64,000 bases of DNA from Methanococcus maripaludis (GTDB taxonomy: Archaea; AGJL01; Methanococci; Methanococcales; Methanococcaceae). Location: the NCBI RefSeq assembly GCF_013760955.1, contig NZ_JACDUL010000001.1, positions 24,481 to 88,480 on the forward strand. Reading direction: 5' to 3'. Shown piece by piece: positions 49,013-58,766 of this stretch (the stretch's first letter is position 1; each line of letters opens with the position of its first letter). The notes below the pieces were generated by a model that saw only the letters and a program-made list of their open reading frames with translations, did not search any database and was not told the origin of the DNA. The position numbers and the translations under genes were made by a program.

Positions 49013-50716
49013 ATGGAATATATCATAAGAAATGGTACCGTCTACGACCCTAAAAACAAGGTCAACGGAGAAAAGATGGATATCTGCGTAAAAGACGGAA
49101 AAATCGTAGAATCTGTATCAAAAAATGCTTTAGAAATTGATGCAAATAAAAAAGTAGTAATGGCAGGTGGTGTTGATTCACACAGCCACATTGCTGGTGC
49201 TAAAGTAAATACTGGAAGGACACTAAGACCTGAAGACAGTAAAAAAGATCTATTTTCAAAAGAAGGATTGAGACAAGGTTCTGGATTTTCAATACCTTCG
49301 ACATTTAAAACAGGTTACCAATACTCCGGTATGGGTTACACAACAGTTATCGAAGCAGCTATGCCGCCGCTTGTTGCAAGACACACACACGAAGAATTTA
49401 TGGATTTACCACAAATCGACAAAGCTGCAATGCCATTATTTGGTAACAGCTGGATGGTACTCGAATACTTGAAAAATGGCGATTTGAGTATGTGCGCTGC
49501 ATACGTTGCATGGCTTTTAAGAGTAACAAAAGGATATGCAATAAAAATCGTAAACCCTGGTGGAACCGAAGCTTGGGGTTGGGGTAAAAACGTACACGGT
49601 TTAGATGATGAAGTTCCATACTTTGGAATTACACCAAGAGAAATCGTAACCGGACTTGCAAAAGTAAACGAAATGCTCGGATTACCCCATTCCGTTCACG
49701 TACACCCAAATAACCTCGGTCACCCCGGAAACTGGGAAACTACCATTGACACAATGGATTGTGTAAAAGATATCAAAGCTAAACCAAAATTCGGTGAAAG
49801 GGATACTGTTTACTATAACACCCACTTACAATTCCACTCATACGGTGGAACTTCATGGAAAGACTGTGTAAGTAAAGGTGTAGAAACTGCAGATTATGTG
49901 AACAAACACAAACACGTAATGATCGATGTTGGTCAGGTTACACTTGATGAAACCACCACAATGACTGCGGATGGACCAATGGAATACGATCTCCACATGA
50001 CAAACGGCCTTAAATGGGCAAACTGTGATGTTGAGCTTGAAACCGGTTCAGGTGTTGTTCCATTTATCTACTCACCGAAAGGACCAGTTTACGCCCTCCA
50101 GTGGGCTATTGGTTTGGATATTTTCCTCTACACAAATCCTGAAAAATTAATTTTAACAACAGACCACCCTAATGCAGGACCATTCGTAAGATACCCAAGA
50201 GTTATCGCTTGGTTACTTAGCAAAGAATACAGAGATGACTGGATTCAGAACCGAGTTCATGCATGGGCTGCACAAAAAAGCCACATAACTGAAACCGACA
50301 GAGAATACTCAATGTATGAAATTGCACAGATTACAAGAGCAAATTCATCAAAAGTACTCGGTTTAAGTGGCGACAGAGGCCATTTAGGTGTTGGTGCTAA
50401 AGCAGACGTTTCAATATACGACATTAGCCCTGAAGAAAAATCAGGTAAAAAGATAGAAAAAGCATTCCTTGAAGCAGCCTATGTGTTAAAAAACGGCGAT
50501 ATAGTTGTAAAAAACGGAAATGTTGTAAAAGAAGTTTATGGGGATACAATCTTTGTAAACGCAGAGGTAAACGAGACTTTAGAAGCAGAACTCTTAAAAG
50601 ACCTCAACATGAAGTTTAGAAAACTCTATTCCGTGAACATGGAAAATTACCCGGTTCAAGATGCTTATGCAAACAGCTGGATGCCTATAAACATTGATGC
50701 TACTGAAATACAATAA
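49013..50716 (+). CDS. fwdA: Formylmethanofuran dehydrogenase subunit A
   Basis: 567-aa amidohydrolase-type subunit that joins formate made by FwdB to methanofuran. Metal-binding His occur in VDSHSHIAG and VHVHPNN, with further His in TTDHPNAGPF and a conserved lysine region (GYAIKIVNPGG). Length is standard. GGTG lies five bases before ATG. Confidence 0.95.
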   Translation: MEYIIRNGTVYDPKNKVNGEKMDICVKDGKIVESVSKNALEIDANKKVVMAGGVDSHSHIAGAKVNTGRTLRPEDSKKDLFSKEGLRQGSGFSIPSTFKTGYQYSGMGYTTVIEAAMPPLVARHTHEEFMDLPQIDKAAMPLFGNSWMVLEYLKNGDLSMCAAYVAWLLRVTKGYAIKIVNPGGTEAWGWGKNVHGLDDEVPYFGITPREIVTGLAKVNEMLGLPHSVHVHPNNLGHPGNWETTIDTMDCVKDIKAKPKFGERDTVYYNTHLQFHSYGGTSWKDCVSKGVETADYVNKHKHVMIDVGQVTLDETTTMTADGPMEYDLHMTNGLKWANCDVELETGSGVVPFIYSPKGPVYALQWAIGLDIFLYTNPEKLILTTDHPNAGPFVRYPRVIAWLLSKEYRDDWIQNRVHAWAAQKSHITETDREYSMYEIAQITRANSSKVLGLSGDRGHLGVGAKADVSIYDISPEEKSGKKIEKAFLEAAYVLKNGDIVVKNGNVVKEVYGDTIFVNAEVNETLEAELLKDLNMKFRKLYSVNMENYPVQDAYANSWMPINIDATEIQ

Positions 50717-50748
50717 GGAATCTTATTCAATCTTTTTATGGTGAAATT

Positions 50749-51567
50749 ATGAATGAATTAATTCTTAATTTGAAGGGCGATGTATCAGTCCCTATTGAAG
50801 TAGATAAAATACTTCCAGAAAAAATTCAAGAAATGAGTTTAGAAGAAATCTCAAAAATTGAATTAATACAGGGAAATAAAACTGCTAAAATGAGTGAAAT
50901 CTTTGATATTGAACTCAAAGAAAGTACTGTTGCAAAAGTAATCATTAACAATTGCTCCAAAAAAGTTAAAAGAATCGGCGAAAAAATGACTTCTGGCGAA
51001 ATCGTTGTAAATGGAGATGCTGGAATGTACGTTGGAGTCGAAATGAAAGGCGGAAAAATTACCGTAAATGGGGATGCTGAAAGCTGGGTTGGCCAAAACC
51101 TCAAAGGTGGAGAAATTACCATTAACGGAAACGCTGAAAACTACGTAGGTTCTGCATACCGGGGCGACTGGAGAGGAATGAGTGGTGGAACAATTACCAT
51201 CACAGGTAACGCCGGATCCGAACTTGGAGAATACCTAAAAGGCGGAACGATTGTTATTAAAGGAAATACAAAAATCATGCCTGGAGTTCACCAAAACGGC
51301 GGTATGATAATTATTGAAGGAGATATTGAAGGAAGAGCTGGCGGGGAAATGATGAAAGGTGCTATCGTAGTTTACGGTAAAATCTTAGAAGCGCTCCCTT
51401 CATTCAAATTCGAAGGAATAGTTGAAGACCCACTCGTTAAATTATCTAAAAAAGATGCCGGAACCCAGTTAAAAGGAACATTTATAAAATTCACCGGAGA
51501 CTACGTAAACAACAAACCTAAAGGGGAACTTTACGCGGCTATCGATAACAATAAAAACTTACTCTAA
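50749..51567 (+). CDS. fwdC: Formylmethanofuran dehydrogenase subunit C
   Basis: 272-aa subunit with the glutamate-synthase alpha-C type beta-helix: repeated G-X-X-G turns such as GEIVVNGDAGMYVG, GKITVNGDAESWVG and GTIVIKGN. It is a scaffold for the Fwd complex. GGTGAAATT precedes ATG. Last gene of the visible operon. Confidence 0.94.
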   Translation: MNELILNLKGDVSVPIEVDKILPEKIQEMSLEEISKIELIQGNKTAKMSEIFDIELKESTVAKVIINNCSKKVKRIGEKMTSGEIVVNGDAGMYVGVEMKGGKITVNGDAESWVGQNLKGGEITINGNAENYVGSAYRGDWRGMSGGTITITGNAGSELGEYLKGGTIVIKGNTKIMPGVHQNGGMIIIEGDIEGRAGGEMMKGAIVVYGKILEALPSFKFEGIVEDPLVKLSKKDAGTQLKGTFIKFTGDYVNNKPKGELYAAIDNNKNLL

Positions 51568-51659
51568 TACTTTTTTAAATTTTTAAAATTAATACTATTT
51601 TGAATTATTTTTTATACCTCTATTTGTATAGTATCAATTATAATCTAAGGAGGATTACT

Positions 51660-52163
51660 ATGATTTTAGAATTAAACGGAATTTATGCAGGACTTCGATT
51701 TTCATCAGCACATATCGTATTTGGACATGACAGCTGCGGAGTAATTCACGGTCATTCTTACTACGTGGACGTAAAACTTTCGGGAGAGCCGTCCGGTGAA
51801 TTTGGGTTTGTCTGCGATTTTAAAATATTAAAGCAGATTGTAAAGGAACTCTGTGGTGAACTTGACCATAAACTGCTTGTTCCAAGAGACCATGAAAACA
51901 TGGAATACTCAATGGAAGGCGATTCAATTTATTTAGAATACGTTGAAAAAAGTGGAAATGTAAAAAAATACATGTTTCCAGTGGAAGACATTAATTTACT
52001 CCCATTAAAATCAACTACCGCAGAAGATCTATCCATTTACTTTGCGAAATTTATTGAAGATAAGCTTCGAAAAATGGATCTTGAAAAGTCAGTCGAATGG
52101 ATTGAAACCACAGTAAATGAAGGAATTGGTCAAGGTGCAAGATACATCTTAAACTTGAAATAA
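51660..52163 (+). CDS. 6-pyruvoyl tetrahydropterin synthase/QueD-like protein
   Basis: 167 aa. Zinc-binding His in FSSAHIVFG and IHGHSYYVDV, a catalytic Cys in the QueD-like position (SCGVIHGH) and the Asp-His pair in GELDHKLL match the PTPS/QueD superfamily. In archaea such proteins make carboxy-tetrahydropterin for archaeosine or other pterins; which one is not decided here. Start at ATG 51660 after AGGAGGATTACT. Confidence 0.82.
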   Translation: MILELNGIYAGLRFSSAHIVFGHDSCGVIHGHSYYVDVKLSGEPSGEFGFVCDFKILKQIVKELCGELDHKLLVPRDHENMEYSMEGDSIYLEYVEKSGNVKKYMFPVEDINLLPLKSTTAEDLSIYFAKFIEDKLRKMDLEKSVEWIETTVNEGIGQGARYILNLK

Positions 52164-52253
52164 TAGTGCAAAAGGCGTGAAATCAAATAAAAATTTATAT
52201 AAATCAGAATTTGCACACTTTTACCATGATTATTTTCTAAACCTGGTGATAAC

Positions 52254-52814
52254 ATGAACCTGGAGCTTTCAGTAACTGAAGCCATGAGTACGCCGGTAGC
52301 CACAGTAACATTGGATACCACCGCTTACGATGTGGCAAATATCCTTAAAGACAAAGGAATTGGTTGTTTAGTAGTATTAAACGATGCTGGAAAACCAGTT
52401 AGTATCATAACGGAACGGGATTTAGCACTAGGAGTTGCTTCAAGAAACCTAAAATCAAAAGAAGTAATTGTGGAAGAAATTGCTTCTCCAAAATTAATAG
52501 CCATTGCTCCAAAATCTACAATAATGGATGCGGCTAGGAAAATGGATTTGGAAAATGTAAAAAGACTCCCCGTAATTGATGGTGATGAATTACTTGGAAT
52601 AGTTACGGTAAGTGATATTACAAAACTATCCCCTGAGCTCTTCAATATAATGGTTGAAACAAATGAAATTCATAATTCAGAATATCCATACTCTGGAACT
52701 GAGGAAATCGAAGGAATTTGTGAAATTTGCGGAAGTACAGACAGTGTAAACTACATCAACGGAAGATATATCTGTAAAAACTGTACTGAAGATTCTGAAG
52801 GCGAAGATGAGTAA
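52254..52814 (+). CDS. CBS-domain pair with C-terminal zinc ribbon
   Basis: 186 aa. Two CBS domains (about residues 5-60 and 72-130) likely bind adenine nucleotides. The tail carries CEICG and CKNC cysteine pairs that could bind zinc, followed by an acidic end. GGTGATAAC precedes the ATG. It lies 23 bp upstream of a four-CBS protein, so they may act together as an energy sensor; the target is unknown. Confidence 0.85.
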   Translation: MNLELSVTEAMSTPVATVTLDTTAYDVANILKDKGIGCLVVLNDAGKPVSIITERDLALGVASRNLKSKEVIVEEIASPKLIAIAPKSTIMDAARKMDLENVKRLPVIDGDELLGIVTVSDITKLSPELFNIMVETNEIHNSEYPYSGTEEIEGICEICGSTDSVNYINGRYICKNCTEDSEGEDE

Positions 52815-52837
52815 TTATCTAAAAAAAGAGGGATATT

Positions 52838-53677
52838 TTGAAAATAAAAACCATTGTCGGCGAAAAAAAAGTCGAAAAAGTATACCCTACTACTAAAATT
52901 ATCGAAGCCCTTGACATGATGGATAAAAAAAACATCAGAAGGATATCTGTCGTTGATCCTGGAACTGGAAGAGTAGAAGGAATCCTCACAAATATGGACA
53001 TTGTAGATCTGTTAGGTGGAGGTTCCAAATATAACCTTGTAAAGTTCAAACACAACCACAACATGCTTTCTGCCATCAATGAGCCAGTAAAAGAGATAAT
53101 GACCGACAATGTGGTATTAATAAAGGAAAATGCAGAATTAGACGAAGTAATCAATTTATTTGTTGAGGAAAAAATTGGTGGAATGCCTGTAATCGATAAA
53201 TCAGGCGTTTTGATTACGACGATCAATGAACGAGATGTTATAAAATACTTAAAAGACCAGGTTGACGAAAAACTTCTTGTAAAAGACTGCATGACTGAAA
53301 ATGTAGTTTTCGCAACACCGGGGGAACGATTAAAGGATGTTGCAAGAACAATGCTTAGAAATGGATTTAGAAGGCTTCCTGTAGTTTCCGAAGAAAAATT
53401 AGTCGGAATTATTACTTCAACTGACTTTGTAAAATTATTTGGAAGCGACTGGGCATTTAACCATATGAAAACTGGAAATATCCGAGAAATTACAAATGTA
53501 AGAATGCAAGACATTATGAAAACAGATATCGTTTCCGTAACGTCTGATATCAAGTTAATTAATGCAGTTGCTAAAATGAACGAGTTAAATATCGGTGTAA
53601 TTCCAGTAGTTGATGGAGAAAAACTTATCGGACTGCTCACTGAAAAGGATATTGTAAAATGCATTTACAAAAAATAA
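52838..53677 (+). CDS. Four-CBS-domain protein
   Basis: 279 aa made of four CBS motifs in tandem (about residues 5-60, 75-135, 145-200 and 220-278), each ending in a segment like GILTNMDIVDLL, TTINERDVIKYL, GIITSTDFVKLF or GLLTEKDIVKCI. The start is TTG 52838 after GAGGGATATT. Probably a nucleotide-sensing regulator; partner unknown. Confidence 0.85.
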   Translation: MKIKTIVGEKKVEKVYPTTKIIEALDMMDKKNIRRISVVDPGTGRVEGILTNMDIVDLLGGGSKYNLVKFKHNHNMLSAINEPVKEIMTDNVVLIKENAELDEVINLFVEEKIGGMPVIDKSGVLITTINERDVIKYLKDQVDEKLLVKDCMTENVVFATPGERLKDVARTMLRNGFRRLPVVSEEKLVGIITSTDFVKLFGSDWAFNHMKTGNIREITNVRMQDIMKTDIVSVTSDIKLINAVAKMNELNIGVIPVVDGEKLIGLLTEKDIVKCIYKK

Positions 53678-53786
53678 AATAAATTACAACTTTTTTTAGA
53701 TTTTTTATTAAAATTAGCATTTATTTTTTATAGTGAAATTTACTATTATTTTTCAAATTTGATTAGTATATTACCGGTGATGACTT

Positions 53787-54683
53787 TTGAAAATTAAACC
53801 AGAATGTGCACTTTGTATTACACGACAGGTTGTAGATGTTGCAAAGGAATTAACAGATAACAAATCCGAACAGTTTAAAATCATAGCTTGGGGACTTGAA
53901 AAAATATCCGAAATGTATGGGGAATCTTCCGTTCCTTCATTTATGGGTACTGAACTCCACAGGCATTTGAAAGAAAAAACCCAAAATAGCGACCCTTACA
54001 AAAATTTAAAAGATGTTGCAAACGAATTTGCCCTCAAATATCTAAATGATGTTGAACATTTACTTGAAAGTGATGATGAACTCGAAAGATTGCAGAAAAA
54101 AGTAAAATTGGCAATTGCAGGAAATGTAATTGATTTTGGCCCATTTAGTACTGATGTCAATATCGAAAATATGGTAAAAACGACACTTGATGGAAAATTA
54201 GATCTTGATTTTAGTGAAGAATTATTAAATGAACTTAAAAGTTCAAAAAAAGTATTTTACACCTGTGACAATGCAGGCGAAGTTGTTTTTGACCTTCCAT
54301 TAATAAAAGAACTTAAAAATTACGTTGAAGTTGTTGTATCCGTTAAAGGAAGTCCAATATTAAACGATGCTACATTAGAAGACGTTAAAACCGCAGGAAT
54401 CGATAAAGTAACAAAAGTAATTACAAGTGGAACTGATACAATTGGAATCAGGTTTGAAGAATCCTCAGAAGAATTCCTAAGTGAATTAAATAGTTCTGAT
54501 TTCATTATTGCGAAAGGAATGGGCAATTATGAGAGTTTAACTGAATATGAAGAAAAACAGGGAAAATCCGAAAAAATACCTGTTTACTATATATTAAAAG
54601 CGAAATGTGAGCCTGTTGCTGAACACGTTGGAGTACATGAAGGCGATAACGTTCTTTTAAGGAAAGAAATAAGTAAAGTTTAA
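53787..54683 (+). CDS. DUF89-family metal-dependent phosphatase-like protein
   Basis: 298-aa DUF89 (ARMT1-like) protein. The N-terminal KPECALCITRQ cysteine pair, FYTCDNAGEVVFD with the metal Asp-Asn, and the later IIAKGMGNYESL motif are family hallmarks. Members are phosphatases acting on damaged or toxic sugar phosphates. Start at TTG 53787 with GGTG upstream. Substrate not evident. Confidence 0.85.
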   Translation: MKIKPECALCITRQVVDVAKELTDNKSEQFKIIAWGLEKISEMYGESSVPSFMGTELHRHLKEKTQNSDPYKNLKDVANEFALKYLNDVEHLLESDDELERLQKKVKLAIAGNVIDFGPFSTDVNIENMVKTTLDGKLDLDFSEELLNELKSSKKVFYTCDNAGEVVFDLPLIKELKNYVEVVVSVKGSPILNDATLEDVKTAGIDKVTKVITSGTDTIGIRFEESSEEFLSELNSSDFIIAKGMGNYESLTEYEEKQGKSEKIPVYYILKAKCEPVAEHVGVHEGDNVLLRKEISKV

Positions 54684-54746
54684 AATTAATAAACGAAAGA
54701 GTACATAAAGAAAAACATTTATTCATTATTTTTTTAGGTGGTATTT

Positions 54747-55796
54747 TTGGTAACATACAAAGACGCTGGTGTGGATATTTATAAAGAAGACAAAGTAATA
54801 AGGGCACTTGCATCCCAGATAAAATTTGAAAGAACTGATGCAATAAAACCTGCTGATTTAAAAGGACACTATGCAGGAGCTATTGAATTTGGAGATTATT
54901 ATTTGGTGCTCTGCACTGATGGTGTTGGAAGTAAAATGGTCGTTGCAGAAATGGCGAACAAGTTCGACACCGTTCCAATAGATATGATTGCAATGAATGT
55001 AAACGATGCAATATGTATCGGAGCTGAACCTGTTGCACTTGTTGACTACATGGCAGTTGAGGATATCACAGAAGATATAGCATCCCAAATTGGAAAAGGA
55101 TTGAATGACGGGATAAAAGAATCAAACATCAATTTAATCGGTGGAGAAACTGCGTCACTTCCAAACATGATCAAAGGAGTAGATTTAGCAGGAACCGTTC
55201 TTGCAGTTGTTAAAAAAGATGAAATCGTTTCAGGAAAAGAAGTAAAACCTGGAAATGTTATTGTCGGTTTAAGAAGTAGTGGAATTCACAGTAACGGACT
55301 ATCACTTGCAAGGAAAGTATTTTTCGAAATTTCAAACCTTGATGTTAAAAGCAAATTATCACACGGAAAAACGGTTGCTGAAGAACTTTTAACACCTACA
55401 AAAATTTACGTAAAACCAGTTTTAGAAATGATTAAACAGGTGAATGTAAAAGGACTCGCGCACATTACTGGCGGTGGCTTTAGAAAATTAAAAAGATTAA
55501 ACAAGGATGTATGCTACAAAATCGATGAATTACCTGAAATTCTTCCAATATTTAAAGAAATACAGAATTTAGGAAATGTAGCAGACCAAGAAATGTTTAA
55601 AACATTTAACATGGGTATTGGATTTTGTGTAATTGTTGAAAAAGACGATGCAGAAAAAATAATTGAAATATCAAACCACCACAACATCGCTGCATTTGTA
55701 ATTGGAAAAATCGAAGAAAGCGTTGAAGTAAATGGTGAAACTAAACGGGAAACAGTTTTAGTTGAATATAACAACAAAAAAATGATAATGGAATGA
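54747..55796 (+). CDS. purM: Phosphoribosylformylglycinamidine cyclo-ligase
   Basis: 349-aa AIR synthetase of purine synthesis, closing the imidazole ring with ATP. Segments: TYKDAGVDIYKED, LCTDGVGSKMVVAE, MNVNDAICIGAEPVALVDY, IGGETASLP and ITGGGFRKL. I take TTG 54747 as start, six bases after GGTG; GTG 54738 lies inside that site. Confidence 0.95.
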   Translation: MVTYKDAGVDIYKEDKVIRALASQIKFERTDAIKPADLKGHYAGAIEFGDYYLVLCTDGVGSKMVVAEMANKFDTVPIDMIAMNVNDAICIGAEPVALVDYMAVEDITEDIASQIGKGLNDGIKESNINLIGGETASLPNMIKGVDLAGTVLAVVKKDEIVSGKEVKPGNVIVGLRSSGIHSNGLSLARKVFFEISNLDVKSKLSHGKTVAEELLTPTKIYVKPVLEMIKQVNVKGLAHITGGGFRKLKRLNKDVCYKIDELPEILPIFKEIQNLGNVADQEMFKTFNMGIGFCVIVEKDDAEKIIEISNHHNIAAFVIGKIEESVEVNGETKRETVLVEYNNKKMIME

Positions 55797-55838
55797 TTTA
55801 AAGAATAATTTTTTAAATTAAGAACACGGGTGAATACT

Positions 55839-57503
55839 GTGCCTACAATTAATGTAAATAAAGTAGATTTAGAGAGATTAAGCAATATTTCCCTTTCGGA
55901 TAAGATGATTGAAGATAGATTTCCGATGATGGGGGTAGAAGTTGAAGAAATATTTGAAGAAGTCGATAAAAGCGGAAAAAAACAGAAAATGGTACAGTTT
56001 TCGATAAATCCGGATAGACCTGATTATTTAAGTGTCGAAGGTCTTGCACGAGGGTTCAGAGGATTTATGGGGATTACTACGGGAATTCAAGAATTCGAAG
56101 TACTCCCTTCTGACATTAAAGTAACTGTTGAAGAAAATAAAACAAGACCTTATGTTGCATTTGCACTCGTTAAAAATGTATTAATGGATGAACTTGTCCT
56201 TGAAAGCATGATAAACCTTCAGGAAAAGTTACACTGGGCAATTGGAAGGGATAGAAAAAAACTTGCAATTGGAATTCACGACTTCGATAAAGTAAAAGCT
56301 CCATTTACATACAAAGAAATTAAAGGAGACGAAATTAAATTTGTTCCTTTGGGTTATGAAGACGAAGAAATGACCCCTAGAGAAATTATTGAAAAACACG
56401 AAAAAGGAATAAAATACGCACACTTAATTCAAGACGATAGATTTCCAATCATTGTCGATGTAAATGGAGAAGTTCTCTCACTTCCACCAATAATCAACGG
56501 AACACTAACAAAAGTAACCCCTACATCCAAAAACTTACTTATAGATATTACTGGAACTGAAAAAGAGGCTGTTGAAGAAACGCTAAATATTATAGTATGT
56601 GCACTTGCAGAAAGGCGAGGAACAATTGTTTCAGTAAACGTTAACGGAAAAAAATATCCCGATTTAACATTAAAATCAAGAATAATTTCTATAGAATCAA
56701 TCAATAAAAAATTGGGTCTTGAATTAAATCCTGGAGAAATTATTCAGGCTGTTAAAAAATCTGGTATGGATGCACTCTACGAAGATGGAAATCTGATTGT
56801 AAAAATTCCTGCATACAGAAACGACATTCTTCATAATGTTGATTTAAAAGAAGAAATTGCTATAAACTACGGGTATGAAAAATTCGAAGGAAAATTGCCT
56901 TCAGTTGCAACTACCGGCTCAAAAGACCCTGTTGAAAAAAAATGTAACGCAATGTCTGATTTAATGATTGGACTTGGATTCTACGAAGTTATGAATCTTA
57001 CACTTTCAAATCAAGATACGTTGTTTGAAAAAATGAATTTAAAAGTAGAAGAAAAAGACTACATCGAAGTTTTAAAACCTGCTTCAATCGAACATAGGGT
57101 TCTTAGAACTTCGATTCTTCCGCTTCTTTTAGAAACGCTATATATCAACAAACATCATTCCCTCCCTCAAAAGATATTTGAAATTGGGGACTGTGTAATT
57201 ATCGATGAAAATGATACTGAAACTGATACCAAGTGCAAAAATATCAAGAAAATTGCGGGTGCGATAACACATCCTTTAACGAACTTTAACGAAATAAAAA
57301 GTTCAACTGAAGCACTTCTTAGAGAGTTTTTTGAAGATTTTGAATTTGAAAACTATGAACACCCGGCATTCATACCTGGAAGATGCGCAAAAATAATAAA
57401 AGATGGAAAAGAAGTAGGATTCTTTGGGGAAATTCATCCTGAAGTGATTTTAAACTTCGAACTCGAACATCCGATAGTTGGGTTCGAAATAACTATTGAA
57501 TAA
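55839..57503 (+). CDS. pheT: Phenylalanine-tRNA ligase beta subunit
   Basis: 554-aa archaeal-type PheT, partner of the catalytic alpha subunit encoded elsewhere. Segments: INPDRPDYLSVEGLARG, GRDRKKLAIGIHDFDKV, the B5-type region and the C-terminal RVLRTSILPLLLETL and GFFGEIHPEVI. Start at GTG 55839, six bases after GGTG at 55829; the in-frame GTG at 55830 overlaps the binding site. Confidence 0.95.
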   Translation: MPTINVNKVDLERLSNISLSDKMIEDRFPMMGVEVEEIFEEVDKSGKKQKMVQFSINPDRPDYLSVEGLARGFRGFMGITTGIQEFEVLPSDIKVTVEENKTRPYVAFALVKNVLMDELVLESMINLQEKLHWAIGRDRKKLAIGIHDFDKVKAPFTYKEIKGDEIKFVPLGYEDEEMTPREIIEKHEKGIKYAHLIQDDRFPIIVDVNGEVLSLPPIINGTLTKVTPTSKNLLIDITGTEKEAVEETLNIIVCALAERRGTIVSVNVNGKKYPDLTLKSRIISIESINKKLGLELNPGEIIQAVKKSGMDALYEDGNLIVKIPAYRNDILHNVDLKEEIAINYGYEKFEGKLPSVATTGSKDPVEKKCNAMSDLMIGLGFYEVMNLTLSNQDTLFEKMNLKVEEKDYIEVLKPASIEHRVLRTSILPLLLETLYINKHHSLPQKIFEIGDCVIIDENDTETDTKCKNIKKIAGAITHPLTNFNEIKSSTEALLREFFEDFEFENYEHPAFIPGRCAKIIKDGKEVGFFGEIHPEVILNFELEHPIVGFEITIE

Positions 57504-57564
57504 TTATTTTAACTTTTTTAAATATAGTTTTATTATTGTTTTTTTAAGTTTTAGAGGGATAATA

Positions 57565-58062
57565 GTGCAACTCTTTATTTTAGATTCCGATCCAGCAAAA
57601 GCTGCAAAAATGCACTGTGATAAACACGTTGTAAAGATGCCCCTTGAAGCTGCACAGATTTTATCAACAGTTCACCATATTCATGCTTCAATTTACAAAG
57701 AAAAATGCTATAAAAAAACGCATGAAAAACATCCCTGTGTCATATGGGCTTCGAAAACTAGAAAAAACTATGAATGGACACTTAATCTTTTAAAAGCACT
57801 TTTAGCAGAATACACTTATAGATACGGAAAAATACATAAATCTTCTGAAATTTTAAATTATTTGGAATATAATCCAGTAAAATCGGATTTAAACGAATTA
57901 ACACCTTTTGCTCAGGCAATACCAACCGAGTATATTTCAAATGATGCGGTATCAGCATATCGGAAATATTATATCGCAGAAAAATCAAGATTTTGTAAAT
58001 GGACAAAAAGAAAAGCGCCTGATTGGTATTTAAAAGGATTAAAAAAAGATAACAAAACTTAA
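57565..58062 (+). CDS. Conserved protein of a phage- and bacteria-associated family
   Basis: 165 aa. Conserved motifs are LDSDPAKAAKMHCDKHVVKM, EKHPCVIWASKTRKNYEW, EYTYRYGK and LTPFAQAIP. From memory, very similar proteins occur in phages and marine bacteria as hypothetical proteins. The CDKH and His-rich segments look like a possible metal site. Start at GTG 57565 after AGAGGGATAATA. It is convergent with and directly abuts the NERD-protein gene. Likely acquired, but no other mobile genes adjoin. Confidence 0.7.
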   Translation: MQLFILDSDPAKAAKMHCDKHVVKMPLEAAQILSTVHHIHASIYKEKCYKKTHEKHPCVIWASKTRKNYEWTLNLLKALLAEYTYRYGKIHKSSEILNYLEYNPVKSDLNELTPFAQAIPTEYISNDAVSAYRKYYIAEKSRFCKWTKRKAPDWYLKGLKKDNKT

Positions 58063-58737
58063 CTATAACTTTAAACCGCATTTTAAATTATTTGGACATT
58101 TGTGGCTTTTTTCAATTTCAGAAGTTTTGAGTTTTGAACCGCATTTTGGGCAGAAGTAATTTTTATCACCATTGATAATTTTTACAACAGGATACTCCCC
58201 AACATTTAAGCCGGGTTTTGAATTATTATGGTGTAACAATGCATATAATATATTTTCAACTTCTTTTTTATCAATTACAGGATTTTCGTATTGTTTTATT
58301 TGTCTAATAAGTTTTGGACTGTTTATAACACTATCGAACTCCACCTCTATTTTTGAAGTGGCATTGAAGACAGTTATGGGAATTATTTCAATATTTAATG
58401 AAAACATTTCTTTTAACATTTTTATTGATTTATCATTTTTCAAAAGAGGATTTTCAATTAAATTTTCGCGACCATTTGTTTTTTGAATCCATTTGCCATC
58501 CTTAGACTTTGCAATGATTCCAGATATATTTTTTGAGTTTATAACAAAAATTCCATATCTTGAAATTATAAGGTAATCAATGACAGCTGAATCGCCATTG
58601 CACTCTAAATTATAGTTTTTTAAAATAGAATACTCGTTTTTATCGAGATTTCTTAAGAATAAATTTATTGGAAAATCTTCTAATCTTCCAGTTATTGGCG
58701 ATAAACTATGTTGTGAAATTGAAGTTATAAATCCCAT
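58063..58737 (-). CDS. NERD-domain protein with C-terminal zinc ribbon
   Basis: 224 aa. The nuclease-related (NERD) signature is AVIDYLIISRYGIFVINSKNISG, where the usual Glu-x-Lys active-site reads Asn-Ser-Lys, so catalysis is uncertain. The C-terminus is a topoisomerase-like zinc finger (FCPKCGSKL and KCPNNLKCG). Start at ATG 58737 after GAGGGGGATT. It precedes nothing obvious functionally; possible role in DNA processing. Confidence 0.75.
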   Translation of the reverse strand: MGFITSISQHSLSPITGRLEDFPINLFLRNLDKNEYSILKNYNLECNGDSAVIDYLIISRYGIFVINSKNISGIIAKSKDGKWIQKTNGRENLIENPLLKNDKSIKMLKEMFSLNIEIIPITVFNATSKIEVEFDSVINSPKLIRQIKQYENPVIDKKEVENILYALLHHNNSKPGLNVGEYPVVKIINGDKNYFCPKCGSKLKTSEIEKSHKCPNNLKCGLKL

Positions 58738-58766
58738 AATCCCCCTCATAATTAATTTATAATTAT

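Noticed and set aside
52819-53664. Long open frame antisense to the four-CBS gene
   Set aside because: It mirrors the CBS gene with low-complexity Ser/Ile/Phe content and no ribosome-binding site.
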